From UBA12202 sp002691725 (GTDB lineage Bacteria; Pseudomonadota; Alphaproteobacteria; Puniceispirillales; UBA1172): DNA of 64,000 nt. The notes under the pieces were generated by a model that had not been told where the DNA came from, made no database searches, and saw only the letters and a list, made by a program, of their open reading frames with translations. This document shows positions 41,442-50,224 of the stretch, piece after piece (positions within the stretch are counted from its first letter, which is position 1; each line of letters opens with the position of its first letter). A program made the translations under genes and the position numbers. Location: positions 1-64,000 of the forward strand of contig CBFIAU010000003.1 in assembly GCA_965660675.1 (NCBI GenBank), read 5' to 3'.

Positions 41442-41967
41442 GATGCTGGTCTGATGGCTCATCAATCAGGCTAGTAATGGCTTTTGCTAATTCGGGTTTT
41501 TCCTGATACGGCAGAAACGCCCCAATTTCTATTTTCTTGCCTTGGCCAGTTAGATAAAGCCGATAGCGTTCCAATAAATGCCGATCAGTATCGGGCAGAT
41601 TATCCATATCTTCGGTTTCAAGCCGCACATTTAGCCATGCTAGCGGCATCTCCTCGGTGCTTATGCGGCCTTTGGCATCGGCCTGTTCGATGCGGAGGAC
41701 TGGCTTGGCTTTGGTGATGCGCTCAAAGCGTTTTGCGGTCGCCCGATGGTGGAGATGAAAAAACAGACATATCAATCCAAACTCAACACCAAAAAACCCA
41801 ATAACAGGCCATGCTCCTAAAACCAAAAAAATGATGGAAAATAATAACCCGGTTAAAGCCATGGCAAGCAGCAGAAGAGCCGCGCCTTTTCGGCTCAAAC
41901 TACAATACGGCCATAGTGTGATTGGCTTAGCGGTTGCTGTCATGACTTGCTTATCTGCCCTATCCAT
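41431..41967 (-). CDS. DUF2244 integral membrane protein
   Basis: 178 aa from ATG 41967; the frame is open to 42051. Two adjacent membrane helices (AALLLLAMALTGLLFSIIFLVLGAWPVIGFFGVEFGLICLFFHLHH, about residues 30-75) are followed by a soluble domain with conserved-looking RFERITKAKPVLRIEQ and GKKIEIGAFLPYQEKPELAKAI. The family is widespread beside nth in alphaproteobacteria; function unknown. It overlaps dapB tail to tail. Confidence 0.87.
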   Translation of the reverse strand: MDRADKQVMTATAKPITLWPYCSLSRKGAALLLLAMALTGLLFSIIFLVLGAWPVIGFFGVEFGLICLFFHLHHRATAKRFERITKAKPVLRIEQADAKGRISTEEMPLAWLNVRLETEDMDNLPDTDRHLLERYRLYLTGQGKKIEIGAFLPYQEKPELAKAITSLIDEPSDQHPNQ

Positions 41968-42046
41968 AGAAATTATGATAGACTGTAATCCCTTTTGGTC
42001 AATCCTGATGCCATGATTACATGGTGGCAGATTGCCGCTTTCTAAG

Positions 42047-42083
42047 ACCAATGCCTAAAAAATAAACCAATGCTTAAAAATAA
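42047..42083. repeat. 18-19 bp imperfect tandem repeat upstream of nth
   Basis: A unit beginning ACCAATGCCTAAAAAAT (42047) recurs at 42066 as ACCAATGCTTAAAAAT. It lies in the short leader of nth. Confidence 0.7.
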
Positions 42084-42092
42084 CAGTGAGAT

Positions 42093-42770
42093 ATGAACAT
42101 GGCCGTAAAAACTGACAAAAAACCAACACCATCTATGACGAAAAAAGCCATAGCTGAAGCATTTGATCGCTTTGCTAAAACCATGCCTGAGGCGGCAACA
42201 GAATTACACTTCACCAATCCATACACGCTTTTGGTGGCGGTGGCTTTATCGGCACAGGCGACCGATGTTGGCGTCAATAAAGCGACGAAATCGCTTTTTG
42301 AGATTGTTAAAACGCCGGCTGATATGTTGGCATTGGGGCTTGATGGTCTGATCGGTCATATCAAAACCATTGGCCTTTATAATAGCAAGGCGAAAAACCT
42401 CATTGCCATGGCTGAAATACTGATCAGCGATCATGATGGTATCGTGCCTGAAGACCGTGATGCGCTCGAAGCTTTACCAGGGGTTGGGCGGAAAACCGCT
42501 AATGTGGTTTTAAACGAAGCCTTTGGTCATCCAACGATTGCGGTTGATACGCATATTTTCAGATTAGGCAATCGGACAGGCATGGCACCGGGGAAAACGC
42601 CGCTTGAGGTGGAAAAAAATCTGCTAAAGCGGGTGCCTGAACACGCCTTGAAAGAGGCGCATCATTGGCTCATCTTACATGGTCGATATTGCTGTGTGGC
42701 GCGCAAACCACGTTGCTCTGACTGTATCATCAAAGATCTCTGCCGATTTAAGGATAAAACGCCTGATTAG
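42093..42770 (+). CDS. nth: Endonuclease III (DNA glycosylase/AP lyase)
   Basis: 225 aa. It excises oxidised pyrimidines and nicks the abasic site. The helix-hairpin-helix LPGVGRKTANVVLNEA contains the catalytic lysine and is followed by VDTHIFRLGNR with the catalytic aspartate. The iron-sulphur loop has Cys201-x6-Cys208-x2-Cys211-x5-Cys217. Start ATG 42093 or 42099. The stop lies in a 13-bp duplication. Confidence 0.97.
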   Translation: MNMAVKTDKKPTPSMTKKAIAEAFDRFAKTMPEAATELHFTNPYTLLVAVALSAQATDVGVNKATKSLFEIVKTPADMLALGLDGLIGHIKTIGLYNSKAKNLIAMAEILISDHDGIVPEDRDALEALPGVGRKTANVVLNEAFGHPTIAVDTHIFRLGNRTGMAPGKTPLEVEKNLLKRVPEHALKEAHHWLILHGRYCCVARKPRCSDCIIKDLCRFKDKTPD

Positions 42771-42793
42771 AACGCCAAACTAGAGCGCCAAAT
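42768..42793. repeat. 13-bp tandem repeat x2 across the nth stop
   Basis: TAGAACGCCAAAC (42768-42780, its TAG is the nth stop) and TAGAGCGCCAAAT (42781-42793). Confidence 0.82.
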
Positions 42794-42820
42794 TAAAAAT
42801 AAGGCTGGTGACAAGGCTGC

Positions 42821-43417
42821 CTATTTCCCGGCCTTGCGGCTAGCAAGGTTTTCATAACAAGCCTCAGCATCAATATTTTGGTGCTGAATACGGCTTCTGC
42901 CATGCCATGCTATGATCTCAATATGGCCATTCTTAGGAAATAGCGTAAAGTCAATAATACATGTTTCTAATTTATATTGATGCACCTCACCTTCCCCATC
43001 ACGGCGAATATAATCGGCATTTCCCAGAACTTGAACAAGCTCAGTTTTTTGCCAGCCCATCGTATTAGCTGGATAAAACTTTGGCACAGTAGGTGCTGGT
43101 GGTGGTGCGATACTTGCTGGCTCAATGGCGGTCAATGTCGTCTCTGGTACTTTTGCGGCAACATGGGTTGGCATGGTGGTGTTTTGGCTAAAACCAGTAT
43201 TATCTGCAGTTGTATCACCCGATCCTGTATCACCCGATCTTGTATCACTTGGTGAAGGTATTGGTACAGCATCACTGATATCAGGCAGATTATCGTCGCT
43301 AGGGATAATGGTGCCAGTGGCGCTTGATATTTCTTGAATAAGAGGCTGACAACCAGAAATTTGGCTTGCCAATGCGCTTATAATTATTCCAAACTTAATA
43401 GTCGTTCTAGCACCCAT
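42821..43417 (-). CDS. Hypothetical lipoprotein with low-complexity linker
   Basis: 198 aa; I do not recognise a named family. A signal peptide ends in lipobox ISGC. A Ser/Thr/Pro/Asp-rich linker (about residues 35-115) includes SDTRSGDTGSGDTT from a 15-bp repeat. The C-terminal ~85 residues look folded: WQKTELVQVLGNADYIRRDGEGEVHQYKLETCIIDFTLFP, then an RSRIQHQNIDAEACYENL tail. The pattern of a 'GxxxxxVxxxLGxPxxxRxEG' type motif recalls SmpA/OmlA-like folds and similar alphaproteobacterial lipoproteins, but that is only resemblance. Confidence 0.78.
   Translation of the reverse strand: MGARTTIKFGIIISALASQISGCQPLIQEISSATGTIIPSDDNLPDISDAVPIPSPSDTRSGDTGSGDTTADNTGFSQNTTMPTHVAAKVPETTLTAIEPASIAPPPAPTVPKFYPANTMGWQKTELVQVLGNADYIRRDGEGEVHQYKLETCIIDFTLFPKNGHIEIIAWHGRSRIQHQNIDAEACYENLASRKAGK
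43211..43255. repeat. 15-bp tandem repeat x3 in the lipoprotein linker
   Basis: TGTATCACCCGATCC, TGTATCACCCGATCT and the degenerate TGTATCACTTGGTGA. In frame with the minus-strand lipoprotein. Confidence 0.88.
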
Positions 43418-43490
43418 GTAGTCTAATTAGATTGGCATTGGTAATAATTCAATATAAAGAATCATTGTTTTTAAATTAAAGGGTAAAAAA

Positions 43491-44537
43491 ATGTCAGTGG
43501 CCAGTTCAGACCATACTAATAATCACGCCAATAATCATGCCAATAATCACGCAAGCATCATTACCGTTGGTAACGCTATTGTTGATGTTATCGCTAAAGC
43601 AACGGATGATTTCATCACTGAGCAAGGGATGAAGAAAAATGCCATGAACTTGATTGATGCCGACCGTGCCACCACACTTTATGAGCGTATTGGCCCGGCG
43701 ATTGAAGTATCAGGCGGCTCGGCGGCAAATACGGCGGCTGGCATTGCCTTATTGGGCGGCAATGCTGGTTTTATTGGAAAAATTGGTGATGATATGCTGG
43801 GCCGGATTTTCCGTCATGACATTAATGCCATAGGGGTTAAATCTCATCTCGCTGCTGAGGAAGCGCTACAAACCGCGTGTTCCTATATTCTGGTGACGCC
43901 TGATAAACAGCGGACAATGAACACGTATTTGGGCGCCTCAATTACTCTAAAACCTGATGACATGAATGCTGATGCTATCGTAGCGGCCGATATCGTATAT
44001 ATCGAAGGCTATTTATATGATGCCCCCGAAGGCCCGGCCTGTTGGGAGAAAATTGCCAATGTCGCCCATGCTGCTGGAACCAAGATCGCCATTTCGCTTT
44101 CCGATGGGTGGTGCGTTGAACGTCATAAACAAGCGATGCATCAATTCGTCAAAGATCATTGCGACATGGTGCTTTGTAACGCGGAAGAAGCTCGGCTTAT
44201 GTTCAATTCGGATAAAGATGATGCGATCCGCCAATTACGGCAAATGGTAGCTGAGGTGGTCATTACCGATGGCGGCAACGGCTCGATTGCCTGTGCTGGT
44301 GATGATATCGCAACGATCACCCCTGATCGTGATATCCCCGTCATGGATACGACAGGTGCTGGTGATCTTTATGCGGCGGGATATCTCTATGCCCGCCATC
44401 AAGGTGCTGATCTAAAGACGGCGGTCAATCTGGCCACGATTACTGCGAGTGAGGTGATCAGTCATATTGGGGCGCGGCCGCAAGCCGATTTGATTGCGCT
44501 TGCCAGCCCGCATATGCCTGACCATTTTTTTGGATGA
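43491..44537 (+). CDS. PfkB-family (adenosine kinase-like) sugar/nucleoside kinase
   Basis: 348 aa. PfkB/ribokinase signatures: the N-terminal glycine motif GGSAANTAAGIALLGGNAGFIGKIGDD and the C-terminal catalytic DTTGAGDLYAAGYL with the base aspartate. The length and the SLSDGWCVERH segment resemble bacterial adenosine kinases, but substrate cannot be assigned. Residues ~10-21 are a NNHA triplicate from a 12-bp repeat. It precedes mutS, a common alphaproteobacterial neighbour. Confidence 0.88.
   Translation: MSVASSDHTNNHANNHANNHASIITVGNAIVDVIAKATDDFITEQGMKKNAMNLIDADRATTLYERIGPAIEVSGGSAANTAAGIALLGGNAGFIGKIGDDMLGRIFRHDINAIGVKSHLAAEEALQTACSYILVTPDKQRTMNTYLGASITLKPDDMNADAIVAADIVYIEGYLYDAPEGPACWEKIANVAHAAGTKIAISLSDGWCVERHKQAMHQFVKDHCDMVLCNAEEARLMFNSDKDDAIRQLRQMVAEVVITDGGNGSIACAGDDIATITPDRDIPVMDTTGAGDLYAAGYLYARHQGADLKTAVNLATITASEVISHIGARPQADLIALASPHMPDHFFG
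43518..43553. repeat. 12-bp tandem repeat x3 at the kinase 5' end
   Basis: AATAATCACGCC, AATAATCATGCC, AATAATCACGCA, in frame, encoding NNHA three times before the start of the kinase fold (ITVGNAIVD). Confidence 0.9.
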
Positions 44538-44619
44538 TTTATTTGGATTGATGATGGTTTTCTGCGTATTGTGCTTTAGGATAAATTGATGATCTGATTG
44601 CAGAAAAAGAGCGCTACTC

Positions 44620-47319
44620 ATGCCGGATGAAACATTGCCACCAGAACATGCAAAACAATCACGCCCGTCGCCTGACACGCCTGGTCTGACCCCAGTTATC
44701 CGCCAGTTTCTTGAGATAAAGGCCAATCATGACGATAGTCTGTTATTCTATCGCATGGGTGATTTTTATGAGCTGTTTTTTGATGATGCTGACATCGCCG
44801 CAAAAGCTCTTGATATTACGTTAACCAAGCGTGGCAAGGCTGATGGCCATGATATCCCCATGTGTGGAGTGCCGTTCCATGCTGTCGATGCCTATATGAC
44901 GCGGCTAATCAAACAAGGCTTTCGGGTGGCTATATGTGAGCAAGCGGAAACCCCCGAAGAAGCCAAAGCAAGAAAAGCCAAAGGCCCCCTTAAACGTGAT
45001 GTTGTCCGCATAGTGACGCCAGGAACTCTAGTCGAGGATAGTTTTCTGCCGCCGCGTGAAAATAATTATCTCATGACCTTATTTCAACAGCCAGATGCCT
45101 TATCCCTGGCGGCGGTTGATCTCAGCACTGGTGATATAAAGGTCGAGAGCTTACCGCTTTCACAATGTGATGACGCGCTGGCGCGATGGAAGCCTGCTGA
45201 AGTGGTTATCAGCGATCAACAGACAGAATTAGGCAAGGTACTTGCTGGTAGTGATACATGTCTTAGCCTGCGCCCTGCGCGCGTCTTTGATAGCCAAACG
45301 GGCCGCAAAAAACTGGAAGCTTTATATCATGTCGCAACCCTCGATGGTATTGCTGATTTAAGCCGCGGTGAGCTGGCAGCTTTAGGCGGATTAATTGCCT
45401 ATCTTGATGATACGCAAAAAGGCCGGCATCTCCATCTCAAGCCTGTTGAACAGATCAGCCGTGATCATTTTCTTGATATTGATCCAGCGACACGCCGGTC
45501 GCTTGAATTAACGCGCACCCTTGGCGGTGATAAAAAAGGCTCTCTATTATCGGTCATTGATAAAACCATTACGGCGGCAGGGGCCAGGCTATTGGCATCA
45601 CGGCTGACGGCGCCGCTTAAACATAAAGCGCAAATTATGGCACGTCATGATTTGATCGAAGCCATGCTTACCCATGCCAAAATGGCTGATCAGATGCGGC
45701 AAAACCTTAAATCCATGCCTGATCTTGAAAGGGCGTTAAGCCGCTTGGGGCTAGGTCATGGCGGGCCTAGAGATTTGGCAGCGATTGCCCATGGGATTAA
45801 TGCCGCCAGCGTTATGGCCGATGCCATAGATAAGCGATCAGCAAATGGGCTAGCGGATGAGTTAGCGGATGATCAGCTATCGGCATTAGCTAGCCATTTA
45901 TCAGGCTCAACACAACTGGTGCAACAAATCACCAATGCCTTAGATGATGATCTGCCGCTATTGGCGCGTGATGGCGGCTTTATTCGCCAGGGCTATGATA
46001 CGGTTCTTGATGAGCTATTTACCTTGCGTGATGAATCGCGGCGCTTCATTGCGGCGCTTCAGCAACGCTATATCGAGGATACTGGCATCACTAGCCTCAA
46101 GATTAAGCATAATAACGTGCTTGGATATCATATAGATGTGCGCAGTAATCATGCGGATAAATTGCTATCACAGCCTGATTCTATTTTTATTCATCGGCAG
46201 ACGACGGCGCAGGCGGTACGGTTTTCGACAGTCGAGCTGGCTGAGCTGGAAAGTGCTATGTCAAAGGCCGCAGATCAAGCGGTCGGGCTAGAACTAAACT
46301 GGTTTAATCACTTGGTTGAATTGGTCATTGCAGAGCAAGATCATATTCTAAAGGCAGCTCATGCCGCAGCCCAGCTTGATGTCGCAGCAGCCATGGCAAG
46401 ACTAGCCGAAACATGGCGCTATTGCCGGCCAGAAATGCGTGATGATATTAGCCTTAATATTATTGATGGGCGGCATCCTGTGGTTGAGCAGATGCTTGCC
46501 ACGGCTCAAGAGCATCCGTTTGTGGTTAATTCGTGCCAATTTACGGCTGAGGATCGGGTTTGGCTCTTAACAGGCCCTAATATGGCAGGTAAATCAACCT
46601 TCCTTCGGCAAAATGCGCTGATTACTATTATGGCACAGGCGGGATTTTATGTGCCTGCCAGCCAAGCCATTATTGGCATGGCTGACCGCGTATTTTGCCG
46701 TGTTGGGGCATCAGATGATCTGGCATCAGGGCGATCGACATTCATGGTTGAGATGGTCGAAACCGCCGCTATTTTGAACCGTTCCAGTGATCGCTCGCTG
46801 GTCATATTGGATGAGATCGGACGTGGCACGGCGACTTATGACGGGTTGTCGCTGGCTTGGGCGGTTGTCGAACATCTGCATGACGTGGTTGGGGCGAGGG
46901 TGTTATTCGCCACTCATTATCATGAATTATCAGCATTAGAGGAACGCTTGGGGTGTTTAAGTTGTCATGCGATGCGGGTGCGCGAGTGGCAGGGTGACAT
47001 TGTTTTCTTGCATGAAGTTGGTGCTGGTGCGGCTGATCGGTCTTATGGTATTCATGTAGCGCGTCTGGCTGGTGTTCCGGCACCTGTTATCTCCCGTGCT
47101 GAGGCTGTTTTGGCAACTTTAGATGAGTCAAAATCCACTGATAGCTTGATGGAAAACCTGCCGCTTTTTGATCCTGGCACGGCGTTATCAGCGCCTCCAA
47201 AAGTCAGCATGGTAGAACAACAGCTAAAAGATATCAGCCCTGACCATTTATCGCCGAAGCAAGCGCTTGAGCATCTTTATGCGCTAAGAGCCATGCTCAA
47301 TAATGATGATGACGGCTGA
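44620..47319 (+). CDS. mutS: DNA mismatch repair protein MutS
   Basis: 899 aa. MutS recognises mismatches and recruits MutL. The mismatch-binding F-x-E motif lies in LLFYRMGDFYELFFDDA. The connector, lever and clamp domains follow. The ATPase has Walker A GPNMAGKSTFLRQ, Walker B LVILDEIGRGTATYDGLSLAWAV and the ATHYHEL signature, then the C-terminal dimerisation helix. A 12-bp in-frame repeat encodes LADELADD near residue 411. Preceded by the PfkB kinase and followed by glnD. Confidence 0.98.
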   Translation: MPDETLPPEHAKQSRPSPDTPGLTPVIRQFLEIKANHDDSLLFYRMGDFYELFFDDADIAAKALDITLTKRGKADGHDIPMCGVPFHAVDAYMTRLIKQGFRVAICEQAETPEEAKARKAKGPLKRDVVRIVTPGTLVEDSFLPPRENNYLMTLFQQPDALSLAAVDLSTGDIKVESLPLSQCDDALARWKPAEVVISDQQTELGKVLAGSDTCLSLRPARVFDSQTGRKKLEALYHVATLDGIADLSRGELAALGGLIAYLDDTQKGRHLHLKPVEQISRDHFLDIDPATRRSLELTRTLGGDKKGSLLSVIDKTITAAGARLLASRLTAPLKHKAQIMARHDLIEAMLTHAKMADQMRQNLKSMPDLERALSRLGLGHGGPRDLAAIAHGINAASVMADAIDKRSANGLADELADDQLSALASHLSGSTQLVQQITNALDDDLPLLARDGGFIRQGYDTVLDELFTLRDESRRFIAALQQRYIEDTGITSLKIKHNNVLGYHIDVRSNHADKLLSQPDSIFIHRQTTAQAVRFSTVELAELESAMSKAADQAVGLELNWFNHLVELVIAEQDHILKAAHAAAQLDVAAAMARLAETWRYCRPEMRDDISLNIIDGRHPVVEQMLATAQEHPFVVNSCQFTAEDRVWLLTGPNMAGKSTFLRQNALITIMAQAGFYVPASQAIIGMADRVFCRVGASDDLASGRSTFMVEMVETAAILNRSSDRSLVILDEIGRGTATYDGLSLAWAVVEHLHDVVGARVLFATHYHELSALEERLGCLSCHAMRVREWQGDIVFLHEVGAGAADRSYGIHVARLAGVPAPVISRAEAVLATLDESKSTDSLMENLPLFDPGTALSAPPKVSMVEQQLKDISPDHLSPKQALEHLYALRAMLNNDDDG
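45850..45873. repeat. mutS: 12-bp in-frame tandem repeat x2 in mutS
   Basis: CTAGCGGATGAG and TTAGCGGATGAT, encoding LADE-LADD. Confidence 0.7.
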
Positions 47320-47322
47320 TCA

Positions 47323-47350
47323 TAGACAGCCTCTATGGATGCGCTATAAT
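47323..47350 (+). promoter_or_regulatory. Candidate sigma-70 promoter for glnD
   Basis: TAGACA (47323-47328), 16-base spacer, TATAAT (47345-47350, perfect). The glnD start is 43 bases after the -10. It sits in the mutS-glnD gap. Confidence 0.6.
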
Positions 47351-47392
47351 TGGGTTAGAAGCAAATAATCAAAAAATAAGGTGTGATGGCTG

Positions 47393-50224
47393 ATGGCAGC
47401 AGACCAAACAACAGAGCAGACGACATTGCCGAGCTGGATGCTGGCCTTTCAGCCAATGACCTATGCGCGGGATGCGAGTGAGATTGACGATGTTCTGAAG
47501 ACCCTTGATCGGATCAAAGCCGACAATATGGTGAGTTTTGATCAGCCATTTGATCAGCGGGCGGTGCTATTACCTGTTCTTAAAACGATGCTTGAGACAG
47601 GGCGCACGGCATTGAAAACAGCCTTTATGGCAAACAATGATGGTGCTGCTTATGTTGGCGCCCATTCTATCCTGATGGATCATATGATCAGGCTTATTCA
47701 TGATAGTGTTAGCCATAGCAAATGGCCTGATGCTAGAGCTGATCAATTGCCTAAATTGGCACTTCTGGCGACAGGCGGTTATGGCCGTGGTGAATTATCC
47801 CCTCATTCTGATATTGATCTTTTGTTTCTGACAGATGTGAAACCTGACGCCAAACATGTTGAGGTCATTGAGTTTATGCTTTATCTGCTTTGGGACTTAG
47901 GGCTTGATATTGGTCATGCCAGCCGCAGTGTTCGGCAAGCGATCCATGCTGCTAAAGATGATCTGACCATCCGAACCGCCTTGCTTGAAGCTCGGCATTT
48001 AGCAGGTGACGCTAGCCTGACTGAAAAATTACTGAACCAGTTTCATCAAGATATTTCCGCCGATACAGCAAAACATTTTATCGCGGCAAAGCTTGAAGAA
48101 CGTGATGCTCGTCATCGCCGTGGTGACGCGCGACGTTATATGCTTGAGCCGAATATAAAAGAAGGCAAAGGCGGGCTTCGTGATTTGCATACATTGTTCT
48201 GGATATCACGTTACGGGTTTGAGGTTAATAGCGTCTTTGAGCTGGTTAACCGCAAGGTGCTTACGCATAGCGAGGCGCGATCATTTTCTAACGCTCAGCG
48301 ATTTTTATGGACGTTACGCTGTCACATGCATTTTCGGACTAATCGCGAAGATGACAGGCTGAGTTTTGATGTTCAGATGGATATTGCGCCATTGCTTGGA
48401 TATCGTGATAGAGCTGATAGTAAAGGCGTTGAGCGGTTTATGCGGCGATACTTTCTGACGGCAACAACGGTAGGTAGCCTGACGCGAATATTTTGTGCTG
48501 CGATCGCTGATGATTTCAAGAAAACGACGCGAACCTTTCGTGACCGCCTGCAATGGATCAGATTACCGAAGCCATTTATGATAAAAACAGGGCGCATTGC
48601 GCTTGAGGACAGAGCGCGCTTTTCAGATTGGCAAATGGCCATGATAGATATATTTCGTCTTGCTCTTGATAATGGATATGACATTCATCCGCAAACCTTG
48701 CGCCAGATCACCCGCAATCTCAATTTAGTGGATGATGATTTCAGGCTCGATATAGCCAATAATGCCAGCTTTGTTGCTATTCTCACGCATAAGAAAAGCC
48801 CTGAGCGCGTGCTTCGCTTAATGAATGAAGTCGGCATTTTAGGCAAGTTTTTGCCAGACTTTGACCGTATCGTTGCCATGATGCAATACGATATGTATCA
48901 CAGCTATACGGTTGATGAGCATACGATTTTCGCCATGGGCATTTTGCATCAAATTGAAACAGGCGATTTGCGAGATATTGCTCCGGTCGCCAGTCATGCG
49001 GTGAAAGAAATCGACGGCCGTGATGAGTTACATATAGCGCTTTTGCTGCATGATATTGCTAAGGGTCGCGGCGGCGATCATTCCATCCTTGGAGCGGAGG
49101 TCGCAAGGCAAGTCTGCCCACGGCTAGGGTTAAGCCCGGCTGCAACGGAAACGATCGCATGGCTAGTCAGGAACCATCTATTGATGAGCGAAACAGCCTT
49201 CCGTTATGATCTCAATGATCCCGCAACGATCACGCATTTTGTCAATGCTGTGCAGTCACCTGAACGGCTTAACCTATTGCTTGTGTTGACGGTAGCGGAT
49301 ATTCGGGCTGTCGGCCCTAATGTCTGGAATGGCTGGAAAGCGGCGCTGATGCGTGATCTCTATCATCGGGCAATGGCTGTATTGCTAGGCGCAGAAGCGA
49401 GCGCAGTAGCAGAGCATATGGCAGGCGCTAATCATGAAGAATTGGCGACCGCCTTAGCCAGGCAAGATCAATGGTGGGATGCTAAAACTACCCAGCATCA
49501 TATTGATATGTTCTATCCAAATTACTGGACGAGCTTTGATTTAGAGTCTTATATTCGGCATGCCGATATGTGTCGTCAGTTTGAACAAGGGGACGAGCTG
49601 GTGGGCATTAGCATGACCCCGGATGAAGCGAGAAACGCAACGGAAATTGCTATCATTACGGCGGATGATGTTGGCTTATTTTCACGGATTGCCGGCGGTG
49701 TGGCGGCAAGTGGGGCAAACATTGTCGATGCTCGTGTGACGACACGAAAAGACGGGCTAACACTGGATGTATTATGGGTGCAGGATCAGGATAAACAGGC
49801 GATTACCGAAAAAGCCAGGCTTAATAAATTGAAAACAGCGCTTAAAAAAGCCATGACAGGACAGTTGGATATTAATAGCGCCATGGAAACGCGCTGGCGG
49901 CAAACGCCAACACGGATCAGACGTATTTCGGCGCCTGCGCGGGTGCTTATCAATAACCATATTAGCTCGACGCATAGCATCCTGGAAATTAATGGCAAAG
50001 ATGCGCCTGGGCTTTTATATCGGATCACCCATGTGCTGGCTGGTCTGGGGATACAGATTCAACTGGCTAGTGTCTCCACCTATGGTGATCGGGTGGTTGA
50101 TGTGTTTTATGTGAAAGACAGCTTTGGGCTCAAAATTGAGAGCCAAAACCGGATTGATACTATTCGTAACACCTTGTTGAAAGTGCTTGAGGATAGTGAT
50201 CCCGCTAATCAGGTTGCGGCATGA
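47393..50224 (+). CDS. glnD: [Protein-PII] uridylyltransferase / uridylyl-removing enzyme
   Basis: 943 aa. GlnD senses glutamine and uridylylates or deuridylylates PII, controlling nitrogen assimilation. The nucleotidyltransferase signature GGYGRGELSPHSDIDLLFL begins near residue 127. The HD hydrolase has LLHDIAKGRGGDHS near residue 551. Two ACT domains lie at the C-terminus (IAIITADDVGLFSRIAGGVAASGANIVDAR and LEINGKDAPGLLYRITHVLAGLGIQIQLASVSTYGDRVVDVFYV). A perfect TATAAT promoter lies upstream; murJ overlaps its stop. Confidence 0.98.
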   Translation: MAADQTTEQTTLPSWMLAFQPMTYARDASEIDDVLKTLDRIKADNMVSFDQPFDQRAVLLPVLKTMLETGRTALKTAFMANNDGAAYVGAHSILMDHMIRLIHDSVSHSKWPDARADQLPKLALLATGGYGRGELSPHSDIDLLFLTDVKPDAKHVEVIEFMLYLLWDLGLDIGHASRSVRQAIHAAKDDLTIRTALLEARHLAGDASLTEKLLNQFHQDISADTAKHFIAAKLEERDARHRRGDARRYMLEPNIKEGKGGLRDLHTLFWISRYGFEVNSVFELVNRKVLTHSEARSFSNAQRFLWTLRCHMHFRTNREDDRLSFDVQMDIAPLLGYRDRADSKGVERFMRRYFLTATTVGSLTRIFCAAIADDFKKTTRTFRDRLQWIRLPKPFMIKTGRIALEDRARFSDWQMAMIDIFRLALDNGYDIHPQTLRQITRNLNLVDDDFRLDIANNASFVAILTHKKSPERVLRLMNEVGILGKFLPDFDRIVAMMQYDMYHSYTVDEHTIFAMGILHQIETGDLRDIAPVASHAVKEIDGRDELHIALLLHDIAKGRGGDHSILGAEVARQVCPRLGLSPAATETIAWLVRNHLLMSETAFRYDLNDPATITHFVNAVQSPERLNLLLVLTVADIRAVGPNVWNGWKAALMRDLYHRAMAVLLGAEASAVAEHMAGANHEELATALARQDQWWDAKTTQHHIDMFYPNYWTSFDLESYIRHADMCRQFEQGDELVGISMTPDEARNATEIAIITADDVGLFSRIAGGVAASGANIVDARVTTRKDGLTLDVLWVQDQDKQAITEKARLNKLKTALKKAMTGQLDINSAMETRWRQTPTRIRRISAPARVLINNHISSTHSILEINGKDAPGLLYRITHVLAGLGIQIQLASVSTYGDRVVDVFYVKDSFGLKIESQNRIDTIRNTLLKVLEDSDPANQVAA

